Assembly: GCA_016700175.1 (NCBI GenBank)
Contig: CP065003.1
Span: 2,986,001-3,050,000, forward strand
Reading direction: 5' to 3'
DNA: 64,000 bases
Source of the DNA: Acidobacteriota bacterium
Lineage (GTDB): Bacteria > Acidobacteriota > Blastocatellia > Pyrinomonadales > Pyrinomonadaceae
Below the pieces are notes generated by a model. That model was given only the letters and a program-made list of their open reading frames with translations, ran no database searches and had not been told where the DNA came from. Shown here piece by piece: positions 16,594-25,400 of this stretch; the first letter of the stretch is position 1; every line of letters begins with the position of its first letter. The position numbers and the translations under genes were made by a program.

Positions 16594-18900
16594 ATGAGAT
16601 TTCCAGCAACATTCATTTTTCTTTTCTTTCTGACGTTTGCAGCTTATTCGCAGATCGAATCGATCGGCGGAACTGTATCCGATCCCGATGGGAGTGTGGT
16701 TCGGGGCGCGAACGTCACCCTGCGCCGCGGGGCGGAAGTTTTCACCACTACAACCGACGATCAGGGGCGTTTTTCCTTTCCAAATGCACGGGACGGCAAG
16801 TACCTTCTGACGGTCAGTTCAAGCGGATTTTCCGTTTTGACCCGGGATGTCTCCGGCGGTACGAACGATCTCGACCTGACGCTTCAGATCGCCAATGCGT
16901 CGGAGACGGTTGTGGTGCAGGCGGAGGTCGATTCGTACCTCGCGGAAAGCTCCACGACCGGGACGAAGCTCGACATACCGCAGCGCGATCTGCCGCAGTC
17001 CGTGTCTGTTGTCACGAAGAACATTCTCGAAGACCGCCTGGTCGTAAGGCTTACCGAAGCCGGCGACAACGTCGCCGGCGTCCGTTCACTGACCGGATAC
17101 AGCGGAACGAAGTCGAACAACTACATCGTTCGGGGCTTCAACCAGACGTTCCTTAGCAGCAGCACTCTCCGGAACGGGTTTTCGGAATACGCGTTCCTTA
17201 CCCAACGGGATACCGTAAACGTTGACCGCATCGAGTTCCTCAAGGGTCCGGCGTCACTGCTCTACGGATCTGCGGACGTCGGCGGCCTGATCAACACGAT
17301 CACCAAAAAGCCACTGTCCGAACATCGCTTCGAAGTTGGACTTACAGCGGGCGGCTTCGGGATGTTCCGTCCGACCTTCGATGCGACGGGTCCTATCAAC
17401 TCCGGCAAAAGCCTTCTATATCGGGTCAATTTCGCCTTTGATAGCGGTGACAGTTATCGGGATCTCGTCAACAACCGGAACATCTTCGTCGCTCCCTCTC
17501 TGACCTGGAAGATCACGGACAACACGACTCTTCTGGCCGAACTGGAGACCGGCCGATTTCGAAACGATTTTGATCGGGGATTCCCGACAGAGCCGGAGTT
17601 CTTAGACGAGGAAAGAAGCAACAACTACGCCGAGCCGTGGACGAGCGCCGTCAACGAGAACCTGAACATTATGCTCAACCTGACGCATGTGTTCAATGAG
17701 AAGTTCAGTTTCCGGAGTGGTTTCAATCACGTCAGGAGCCAGACCGATCTCGACGCGACAAGCTACGGATTCTTCGTATTGGGACTTGACCGTCGGACCA
17801 TCAGCCGGACGGCGATCGACACGGACGAGTACTCGGAGAACTACAATTCGCAAAATGAGTTTTACGCCCGCTTTTCAACCGGGGGCGTGCGACATCAGCT
17901 CGTGGCGGGCGGAGAGTTCGCACGGTTCCAGTTCAAGTATCTGTTCGACCTCTTCTCGCTCGCGTCGATCGACCGCATAACGCCAGTCTACGGCGCGACC
18001 AGAGGTTTTCCGCTTTTCGGCTTCAATGACGACAGCAAAGCGAACCAGTTTGGCGGTTATGTCCAGGACCACATCGAGGTCCTGCCGAATCTCAAGTTTC
18101 TTATCGGCGGCCGATTCAGCTATGTCGACTCGACAACAAGGGACTTTCCGAGCGGGACTCTGAAGAACGAACAAACGGACCAGGCGTTCACTCCCAGGGC
18201 GGGCGTTGTGTATCAGCCGCTCAGATCGACCTCCGTCTATTTCTCATTCACAAGTTCTTTCGCGCCGAATTTCCAGGCACGCTCCGAATCGGGCGATCCG
18301 TTCGAACCGACTACGGGCCGGCTGTTCGAGGCAGGCGTAAAACAGAGCTTCCTGAACGATAGGGTCCTGGCGACCGTCGCCGTCTACCAGCTCTCACGCA
18401 GGAACGTCCTTGTGCCTGACCCTTTGAACACGATCTTCAGTATTCAGACCGGTGAACAGAGGAGCCGCGGCGTAGAAGTTGAGATCAATGGCCAGGTCAC
18501 ACCGGGGCTAAGTCTTAACGTCACCTATTCGGGCATCGATGCGATCGTTTCAGAAGACACACGTCCTGAATATGTCGGTGACCGTCTGGTCGGCGTCCCG
18601 GTCCATTCCGGCGGAGTGTATGCCAATTACATCTTTGACGAGCGGCTGCTGCGAGGGTTCTCGGTTGGCGGCGGGGTCTATTTCGCGACCGACCAATATT
18701 CGAACCTGCCCAACAGGACCTTCACTTTGCCCGGCTACACAAGAGCAGACGTGAATATCGGATATCGTCGCGAGAACTGGCGCTTTGACTTGGCGATCAA
18801 GAATCTGAACGATGCCCGCTATTTCGAAACGGGCGGATTCAACACGATTCTGCCACAGGCCCCACGACACGCGATCGGGTCCGTGACCTACAGCTTCTAG
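16594..18900 (+). CDS. TonB-dependent outer-membrane receptor
   Basis: A 768-residue outer-membrane protein. The signal peptide ends near 'FAAYSQ'. Residues ~24-110 are a carboxypeptidase-regulatory-like beta domain common in acidobacterial and Bacteroidota receptors, followed by the plug ('DIPQRDLPQSVSVVTK', then 'GPASLLYGSADVGGLINTI'), and a beta-barrel ending in aromatic 'HAIGSVTYSF'. The plug pattern is that of siderophore receptors. The frame opens at 16477, but the ATG at 16594 begins the signal sequence, follows a GGGGAATTGGAG ribosome-binding region and avoids overlap with the upstream gene. The ligand is unknown; ABC and MerC neighbours favour a metal complex or small peptide. Confidence 0.9.
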   Translation: MRFPATFIFLFFLTFAAYSQIESIGGTVSDPDGSVVRGANVTLRRGAEVFTTTTDDQGRFSFPNARDGKYLLTVSSSGFSVLTRDVSGGTNDLDLTLQIANASETVVVQAEVDSYLAESSTTGTKLDIPQRDLPQSVSVVTKNILEDRLVVRLTEAGDNVAGVRSLTGYSGTKSNNYIVRGFNQTFLSSSTLRNGFSEYAFLTQRDTVNVDRIEFLKGPASLLYGSADVGGLINTITKKPLSEHRFEVGLTAGGFGMFRPTFDATGPINSGKSLLYRVNFAFDSGDSYRDLVNNRNIFVAPSLTWKITDNTTLLAELETGRFRNDFDRGFPTEPEFLDEERSNNYAEPWTSAVNENLNIMLNLTHVFNEKFSFRSGFNHVRSQTDLDATSYGFFVLGLDRRTISRTAIDTDEYSENYNSQNEFYARFSTGGVRHQLVAGGEFARFQFKYLFDLFSLASIDRITPVYGATRGFPLFGFNDDSKANQFGGYVQDHIEVLPNLKFLIGGRFSYVDSTTRDFPSGTLKNEQTDQAFTPRAGVVYQPLRSTSVYFSFTSSFAPNFQARSESGDPFEPTTGRLFEAGVKQSFLNDRVLATVAVYQLSRRNVLVPDPLNTIFSIQTGEQRSRGVEVEINGQVTPGLSLNVTYSGIDAIVSEDTRPEYVGDRLVGVPVHSGGVYANYIFDERLLRGFSVGGGVYFATDQYSNLPNRTFTLPGYTRADVNIGYRRENWRFDLAIKNLNDARYFETGGFNTILPQAPRHAIGSVTYSF

Positions 18901-18907
18901 AGGAAAG

Positions 18908-20332
18908 ATGATCTACAGGATCGCACAGAAAGAATTTCTGGAGATACGTCGCGACATGCGGTTCCGATGGACCGCATTGATCGTGTTCACCCTGTTGTTG
19001 GTTTCACTCGGTCTCGGGTGGAAGAACTACTCGGACATACAGCGTGACCGGTCTGCCGCTCAGGCGGATTCGCGCAAGACCTGGGAGAACCAGGGCGAGC
19101 GGAATCCACATTCGGCGGCGCATTTCGGTGTTGTCGCGTTCAAGCCGAAGAAGCCTCTGTCGCTGGTCGACCCGGGTCTCGATAATTATTCCGGCACTTC
19201 GATCTGGGTGGAGGCGCACTATCAGAATCCGGCCCGGCATCGGCCGACAGAAGACGCTACAGCGTTGCAGCGGTTCGGTGAGCTGACCGCGGCCGGAGTT
19301 CTGCAGCTGCTGTTGCCTCTCTTGATCGTCTTTCTCGTTTTCGATTCATTTGCGGGAGAACGGAATTCAGGAACCCTGCGGCAGGTCCTCTCGATCGGAC
19401 TCAAGCGTTCGACCCTCGTATTCGGGAAGATACTAGGAACGACGGCCGCACTGTTCCTTCTCCTTGTTCCGGCAACCGTCATCGGAGTGCTAGCGCTCGC
19501 GCTCGCGTCATCGAACGAGGCTCTCCTGTCGAGCCTTCCACGGTTCCTGATCATGTGTGTCGGTTATCTGCTCTACTTCGGGGCTTTTATCGGTATCTCG
19601 CTGACGGTATCGGCAGCTGCCTCGACCACTCGTCTGGCGCTTATCTTCCTTTTGGGATTTTGGGTCTTCGCCTGCCTCGCGATCCCCCGACTGGCAAATG
19701 ACGTGGCTTTGAACGCCCATCCGATGCCTTCGAACAAACAGTTCTGGGATCAGGTTTACGAAGATATGAAGGAGGGTGTAGACGGTCACGATCCCTCTCA
19801 CGTCAGGACAAAGCAGCTTGAAGAACGACTTCTAAAGCAGTACGGCGTTGCCAAGAAGGAAGACCTGCCGGTCAATTTCAACGCGCTGATGCTTCAGGCG
19901 GGCGAAGAGCACAGCAATCTCCTGTACGCCAAGCGATTTGGAGAGATCTGGGAGATCTACTTCTCTCAGGAAAGGACCCAGGAGTACTTCGGACTCGTGT
20001 CGCCGTTCCTGCCAGTGCGTTCCCTTTCGATGGCAGTCGCAGGCACCGATCTGCGACATCAGGAGCATTTTTCGCTCGAGGTTGAGAAGTATCGGCGCGA
20101 GTTCGTCAAAATGCTCAACCTGGACTTTGCCTACAATTCCAAAACAAGTGACGAATACAACTATTTCGTCGGGGAGGAGGTCTGGAAGAAGTCTCCGAAA
20201 TTCCAGTATGTTTCGCCCGATCTGAACTGGTCCCTGCAGTTTGAGATCTGGAACCTCGTCCTTCTGGCGATTTGGTGTTTCGGAGCTTTGGGCCTGAGCG
20301 TGTTCGCAGCCAACCGCATGCGGGGATTCTAG
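18908..20332 (+). CDS. ABC-2 type permease, DUF3526 family (first copy)
   Basis: A 474-residue membrane protein with an N-terminal helix (~20-40), a ~110-residue extracytoplasmic loop ('LSLVDPGLDNYSGTSIWV'), a cluster of about five helices (~135-275) containing 'FAGERNSGTLRQVLSIGL', a second large soluble loop, and a final C-terminal helix. This is the layout of DUF3526/ABC-2 permeases. It is probably one half of a heterodimeric permease with the next gene and is powered by the ATPase at 15306-16010. It starts seven bases after the receptor gene. Confidence 0.85.
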   Translation: MIYRIAQKEFLEIRRDMRFRWTALIVFTLLLVSLGLGWKNYSDIQRDRSAAQADSRKTWENQGERNPHSAAHFGVVAFKPKKPLSLVDPGLDNYSGTSIWVEAHYQNPARHRPTEDATALQRFGELTAAGVLQLLLPLLIVFLVFDSFAGERNSGTLRQVLSIGLKRSTLVFGKILGTTAALFLLLVPATVIGVLALALASSNEALLSSLPRFLIMCVGYLLYFGAFIGISLTVSAAASTTRLALIFLLGFWVFACLAIPRLANDVALNAHPMPSNKQFWDQVYEDMKEGVDGHDPSHVRTKQLEERLLKQYGVAKKEDLPVNFNALMLQAGEEHSNLLYAKRFGEIWEIYFSQERTQEYFGLVSPFLPVRSLSMAVAGTDLRHQEHFSLEVEKYRREFVKMLNLDFAYNSKTSDEYNYFVGEEVWKKSPKFQYVSPDLNWSLQFEIWNLVLLAIWCFGALGLSVFAANRMRGF

Positions 20333-20368
20333 GGAAGATCGCAATCGATCCAGTTTGACCTCGGAAAA

Positions 20369-21811
20369 GTGATGTTCACAAGTGTTGTCATAAACGAATG
20401 GCGGAATCTTCTTGCCGAGCGCAGTTTCCTCGTCCTGGCGCTGGTCTTTGCGATGCTGCTGGGGTTCGGAATTTATAACGGAGCCAGTTGGATCAAGGAG
20501 CGCTCCGAAAAGAGCTCCGCATTGCTGGTCGCGCAAAAAGAAGATCTTGCGGACAAGAAGAAGAAAACCGCCGAGGGATTCGAAGGTTCCTTCGAACCCG
20601 GCAACTTTGTACCGAATCCGGCAGATCCGTACACCATCGGGATGAGCCTGCAATATGCGGTTCTGCCGTTCACACCTGCGGCAATCTTCGCCGTCGGGCA
20701 AAGCGATGTCCTTCCGATCGACGCCGGAGTAACGATCTCGACACTCCAAAGGACAATCTCAGACAAGGAGATCGGCGAGAATCCGCTGTCCTTCCTTGCG
20801 GGACGGTTCGATCTGGCATTCGTGATCATCTACCTCCTGCCGCTCTTCATTCTGGCGTTGAGCTTCAACATCCTTTCGGGAGAACGCGAAAGCGGGATCC
20901 TGCAGATCCTGCTCTCTCAGCCGCTCACCCTGCGGGGCCTCCTTACCGCGAAGGTAACAGCCCAGTTCGGTTTCATATACATACTTGTCACGTTCGTGAC
21001 TCTGGCCGGTCTGCTTATCAGCGGAGTGTCGCTGTTTGCCGAAGGATTTCTCTTGAGAGCGCTTCTCTGGCTAGCACTGGTCTTTGCGTACACGCTGGTT
21101 TGGTTTGCGATTGCGGTCTTTATAAATTCGTTCGGATTCTCTTCGGCGACAAACGCGGTGGCTTGCTCCGCCGTTTGGCTGGTGCTGGTTCTGGTACTGC
21201 CTTCGCTCCTGAACATCGTCGTATCTGCCGTGTATCCCGTCCCGCCACGGTCAGAGCTGGTCGCCGCTGAAAGAAGCGTCAACCTCGATATGCGCAAAGA
21301 CGGGAAACGCCTGCTCTCGGAACACTACCAGGATCATCCCGAGTTGATGCCGAAGTCGGAAAAGCCCGATCTCGATGACTTCGGACTTGCATTCGTTTAC
21401 GTCCAGCGAGAGATGAAGAAGCGGGTAGACGAGGTGCAGGAGCGATTCAACCAACAGCTCGCAAAACAGCAGGAACTTGTCGGCAACCTGCGTTATCTTT
21501 CGCCTGCGATCATTGCCGGCGAGGCGACAAATGACATTGCAGGGACCGGATTGAATCGCCACAAACATTTTCGGACTCAGGTGAAAGAGTTCGACCGTTC
21601 CTGGGGAGAGTTCTTTGTCCCAAAGATCTACCGGCTCGAGAAGCTGAGCGTCGAGGATTTCGACAAGATACCGCGTTTCGAATACGAAGAAGAGCCTGTT
21701 AGCGAAGTTTCCACTCGCGTTGGTCTCGGCATCCTGGCTCTGCTCCTGATGTCCGCCGGACTGATGTTCATCTCTTTCGGCAAACTTAATAAATACAGGC
21801 TGGATAAGTGA
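20369..21811 (+). CDS. ABC-2 type permease, DUF3526 family (second copy)
   Basis: A 480-residue paralogue of the preceding permease with the same topology; 'LSGERESGILQILLSQPLTL' corresponds to the 'GERNSGTLRQVL' segment there. A coiled, soluble domain (~300-430) precedes the last helix. Translation may start at GTG 20369 or the adjacent ATG 20372. Its stop overlaps the next start by four bases (GTGA), indicating translational coupling. The pair probably forms a heterodimeric transmembrane channel. Confidence 0.85.
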   Translation: MMFTSVVINEWRNLLAERSFLVLALVFAMLLGFGIYNGASWIKERSEKSSALLVAQKEDLADKKKKTAEGFEGSFEPGNFVPNPADPYTIGMSLQYAVLPFTPAAIFAVGQSDVLPIDAGVTISTLQRTISDKEIGENPLSFLAGRFDLAFVIIYLLPLFILALSFNILSGERESGILQILLSQPLTLRGLLTAKVTAQFGFIYILVTFVTLAGLLISGVSLFAEGFLLRALLWLALVFAYTLVWFAIAVFINSFGFSSATNAVACSAVWLVLVLVLPSLLNIVVSAVYPVPPRSELVAAERSVNLDMRKDGKRLLSEHYQDHPELMPKSEKPDLDDFGLAFVYVQREMKKRVDEVQERFNQQLAKQQELVGNLRYLSPAIIAGEATNDIAGTGLNRHKHFRTQVKEFDRSWGEFFVPKIYRLEKLSVEDFDKIPRFEYEEEPVSEVSTRVGLGILALLLMSAGLMFISFGKLNKYRLDK

Positions 21812-23985
21812 AGTTCTTGTTGATTCTTCTTTTTGCCTTTCTTCCGTCGCCTTCCGACAACAAGGCGAACGAATCCCTCGAGCTGACTCAGGTCGATCCC
21901 TCACCTGCCATCGACGGGATACTAACCCCCGGCGAATGGGACAAGGCTGTGAAGGCCGAACTTCGGTACCAGGTCTTTCCCAACCAGGATGACACCGCCG
22001 CTTCGGAGAAAACAGAGGTGTTTATCACCTACGACCGCGAACGTCTGTATATAGCTTTCAAGTGCTTTGATTCCGATCCGGCAGGCATTCGCGCTCCGGT
22101 TTCGAAACGGGACGCGATCGACAGCGATGATTTGGTAACAGTATTTCTCGACACATACGACGACAAACAGCGGGCCTACTATTTCTCAGCAAGCGCTGCG
22201 GGTGTTCAGCAGGACGGTATCTACACCGAAAGCAGCGGAGCCAACGAAACCTGGGACGGGATCTACGAATCGCGTTCCGCGCTAACACCGGAAGGCTACA
22301 CGGTCGAATTGGCGATCCCGTTCAAGACGCTTCGGTTCAAATCCGGGGAAGATTCTAAGTGGGGAGTGCATTTCCGCCGCTGGATCGCAAGAAGATCGGA
22401 ACGCACTTCGTGGATGCCGCTCTCGTTCGACAAGCCTAGCCTGCTCGCGCAAGCAGGCGGGATCTCCGGCCTCAAGGACGTATTCCAGGGCAGCACGATC
22501 GATGTCATTCCGACGGTGACGTTCTCAAACAGCGGCACGCGGGAGATCGACCCGGCGGACCCGATGCGTGGTCGCCTGAACAATGAGAACAAGATCGATC
22601 CCGGAGTCACGGTGATCTACTCGATCACCCCTAACCTGACCCTCTCCGCCACCGTAAATCCCGACTTCTCACAGATCGAATCGGATGTTCCGCAGGTGTC
22701 GGTCAATCAGCGGTTTCCGCTGTTCTTTCCCGAGCGTCGGCCTTTCTTTCTCGAAGGAAACGAGTTTTTCCGGTCCTCTTACAATTCCGCACCGAGTCTT
22801 GTCGATACTCGACAGATCGTCGATCCTGATTGGGGAGCGAAGCTAACCGGACGAATCGGAAAGAACACGATCGGGTTTCTTGTTGCGTCCGACAATTCCG
22901 CAGGTTTGAGGCTTTCGCCCGATGATGTCGATTTTGGCAAGAATGCCCAGTTCACGATCGCTCGTTACACTCGGGATATCTCCGATCAGAAGTCGCTCGG
23001 ATTTCTCTTCACCGATCGGCGTTTCGCGGGTTCTTACAACACCGTCGCTTCGGTAGACGGGCGCCTCCTATTCGGAAGCGGCAAACAGTTGTTTGCGTTT
23101 CAGACGGCATTCAGCCGGACAAAGGAACTCGACGGTACGACGCGTGAAGGCGGCCTGACCTATCTTATCTACTCTTACACCGACCGGGCCTGGGACTTTC
23201 GGATCGGCGTCTCGGGAAGCGGAAGGAATTTCAGCAGCCTGACCGGATTCATACGCAGGACCGGATATCAGCGTAGCTATCATTATGTAGCAAGGACTTT
23301 TCGGCCAAAGCAGGAGACCTGGTGGCGAAGTATTCGCCCGTTCATTGTGGCGGTCGCCTTTCTCGACCGGAACGGGAACCTGGACGAATCGTTCTTCGAC
23401 CCGGGGGTATCACTGGCATTCGCAAAGGGGGTTTCCCTCTATACCTATTTCTCGACCACGAGAGACAACTTTCTGGGCCGGGGCTATACCACGCGAAGGT
23501 ACGTTGCAAACCTGGGTCTGGCCGGATTTAAGTATTTCAGTTTGAGCAATGACTTCGACATCGGTACCGGCGTGAATTTTGACGTCTCGCGACCTGAGAT
23601 CGGAGATCTGCTCAACAACCGACTTTCTCTTACCCTGCGCCCCCTCGCCAAGCTTAACTCCGAGTTTCTATGGATAAAGACCAACCTGAAGAGCCAGATC
23701 AATGACGACACGCTCTTCAAACAGGACATTTACCGGAATCGCACTATCTATCAGTTCAACAGGATCAACGCCGTGAGGTCGATAGTGGAATACGACACTC
23801 TCGCCCGCCGGATCGGTTTGAGCTTTCAGTACAGCTATACGCCTCGTCCCAACACGGCGATATACTTCGGCTACGGCGACACACTGTTCAACGGATTTGA
23901 CCCTCTGTTTCAAAGAAGGACCGGCGGTTTTGTCCGGGGAAGCCGCAGTCTCTTCGCGAAGTTTTCCTACAACATCAGATTCTGA
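21808..23985 (+). CDS. DUF5916 outer-membrane protein with CBM9-like N-domain
   Basis: A 725-residue exported protein starting with GTG at 21808. After a signal peptide, residues ~25-200 resemble the family 9 carbohydrate-binding fold ('PAIDGILTPGEWDKA', 'VFITYDRERLYIAFKCFD'). The rest matches DUF5916: 'VNPDFSQIESDVPQVSVNQR' and 'LFFPERRPFFLEGNEFF' are hallmark stretches, followed by alternating aromatic strands and a terminal 'SYNIRF' that suggest a beta-barrel. It is probably an outer-membrane channel or receptor partner of the TonB-dependent receptor in the same operon. Substrate unknown. Confidence 0.85.
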   Translation: MKFLLILLFAFLPSPSDNKANESLELTQVDPSPAIDGILTPGEWDKAVKAELRYQVFPNQDDTAASEKTEVFITYDRERLYIAFKCFDSDPAGIRAPVSKRDAIDSDDLVTVFLDTYDDKQRAYYFSASAAGVQQDGIYTESSGANETWDGIYESRSALTPEGYTVELAIPFKTLRFKSGEDSKWGVHFRRWIARRSERTSWMPLSFDKPSLLAQAGGISGLKDVFQGSTIDVIPTVTFSNSGTREIDPADPMRGRLNNENKIDPGVTVIYSITPNLTLSATVNPDFSQIESDVPQVSVNQRFPLFFPERRPFFLEGNEFFRSSYNSAPSLVDTRQIVDPDWGAKLTGRIGKNTIGFLVASDNSAGLRLSPDDVDFGKNAQFTIARYTRDISDQKSLGFLFTDRRFAGSYNTVASVDGRLLFGSGKQLFAFQTAFSRTKELDGTTREGGLTYLIYSYTDRAWDFRIGVSGSGRNFSSLTGFIRRTGYQRSYHYVARTFRPKQETWWRSIRPFIVAVAFLDRNGNLDESFFDPGVSLAFAKGVSLYTYFSTTRDNFLGRGYTTRRYVANLGLAGFKYFSLSNDFDIGTGVNFDVSRPEIGDLLNNRLSLTLRPLAKLNSEFLWIKTNLKSQINDDTLFKQDIYRNRTIYQFNRINAVRSIVEYDTLARRIGLSFQYSYTPRPNTAIYFGYGDTLFNGFDPLFQRRTGGFVRGSRSLFAKFSYNIRF

Positions 23986-24281
23986 ATCAACAAACGGGAC
24001 GCGGCGCTCTGCGCGATTGGAACCGCTCTTACGTCTTAAAATGAAGTAATCGCGTTTCCAGTCGGTTGCTGAATGCGATTCGAAAGGAGAACGATGCGCT
24101 CAGCGGCACGTCCCCGGGGAAAACGCGGTCAAACAGTCGTGCAGGATCCATTCGCTTCAGACCTCCGATATCGGGTACCTGAACTGCCGCTCTCTGTCCT
24201 TAAATGTTTGAATCGGTTTCCCTTGTACGATATCCTTCTCGTTGCTCTCCGCTCACTCGCAGTTTGAGGCAAATATAAGAA

Positions 24282-25271
24282 ATGATTAGAAGTACAACGA
24301 TCTGCCTGACCCTCTTTCTCGCCCTGGCCACGGGCGCGGCCGCCCAGACGATCGCGGGCGTTCCCGAACCCGAATTGCAAGGCTATCTAGTCGGTCCGGG
24401 CGACAAACTTCAGGGAAAGGTCCTCGGAGAGCCCGAATTCGACTTCACCGCCGTCATCGACGAGACAGGCAAGTTCTCGATCCCGTTCGTCGACGATCCG
24501 ATTCAGGCGAAATGCCGCACCGAGAACGATATCCGCGAGGATGTGAAGACAAAGCTCGAGAAGTACCTGAAAGATCCGATCGTTTCGGTTCAGGTGACCG
24601 AGCGAAGAACCCCTGAACCGGTGACCGTCTATGGAGAGGTCCGGAATGCTTCACGCGTCGAACTTCGCCGTCCGGCGACGCTCATCGAGCTCCTCGCATT
24701 TGCGGGCGGCGTGAATATGGAGACGGCAGGCGGATCGGTGAAGGTGTTCAGGACCCGCAGTCCGTTGTGCGCGGATGAAGGCGCCAAAGACGATTGGCTC
24801 GCAGACGCGGCCGGAGGGCTCGACGTTCCCTCCAGGAATTACTCTATCGGGAGCATCCAGGCGGCCGAACCGGAGTCGAATCCGAGGATCTACCCCGGCG
24901 ACCTTATCATCGTGGAAAAGGCGCCTCCCGTATACGTGATCGGCGAGGTCGGAGCGATCCGCGAGATCAGGATCACGCAGAACGGCCTCTCGCTGAGCGA
25001 AGCGATCGCTCAGGCAGGCGGCTTCCGGGAAAGGGCGAAAGAAAAAGAGATCGTTATCCGCCGGCTGAAGCCCGGTTCGCGGGAAAGAGAGATCATCACC
25101 GTGAATTTCAGGGAGATCGAAGCCGGGAATCAGAGGGACGTGATGCTGGCGCCGGAGGACATCGTGGTGGTCGACAAGACAAAGAAGAGCATCGCCGAGA
25201 CTATCTTCGAGCTCGTCACGGGAAGCGCGAGGAATGCCGCGAACATATTGCCGCAAAGAGTGTTTCTATAG
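24282..25271 (+). CDS. Wza-type polysaccharide export protein with SLBB domains
   Basis: A 329-residue exported protein with a signal peptide (~1-21), a Poly_export domain (~33-110; 'YLVGPGDKLQGKVLGE' and 'VIDETGKFSIPFV'), then two SLBB-type segments ('VTVYGEVRNASRVELRRP' and 'VYVIGEVGAIREIRITQNG'). Such proteins form or gate the outer-membrane channel for exopolysaccharide. No lipobox Cys and no amphipathic C-terminal Wza helix are apparent, so it may be a periplasmic relative. No wzc or wzx/wzy genes adjoin it; it seems to be a lone gene with its own terminator. Confidence 0.85.
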   Translation: MIRSTTICLTLFLALATGAAAQTIAGVPEPELQGYLVGPGDKLQGKVLGEPEFDFTAVIDETGKFSIPFVDDPIQAKCRTENDIREDVKTKLEKYLKDPIVSVQVTERRTPEPVTVYGEVRNASRVELRRPATLIELLAFAGGVNMETAGGSVKVFRTRSPLCADEGAKDDWLADAAGGLDVPSRNYSIGSIQAAEPESNPRIYPGDLIIVEKAPPVYVIGEVGAIREIRITQNGLSLSEAIAQAGGFRERAKEKEIVIRRLKPGSREREIITVNFREIEAGNQRDVMLAPEDIVVVDKTKKSIAETIFELVTGSARNAANILPQRVFL

Positions 25272-25294
25272 ATCACTTCCGAGTTAAATGAGGA

Positions 25295-25318
25295 AAGGCC
25301 GCCGGGATTGGCGGCCTT
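25295..25318 (+). terminator. Rho-independent terminator after the export gene
   Basis: A 9-bp perfect stem (AAGGCCGCC at 25295-25303 with GGCGGCCTT at 25310-25318) is followed by CTTAATTT, 24 bases after the export gene stop. Confidence 0.8.
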
Positions 25319-25400
25319 CTTAATTTGGAGTCCTCGAGATCCGACTGACCAGCTGCCCGTGGATTCAGACGGGGATGGGCGAGAGTAATGGCCGTCCGGA

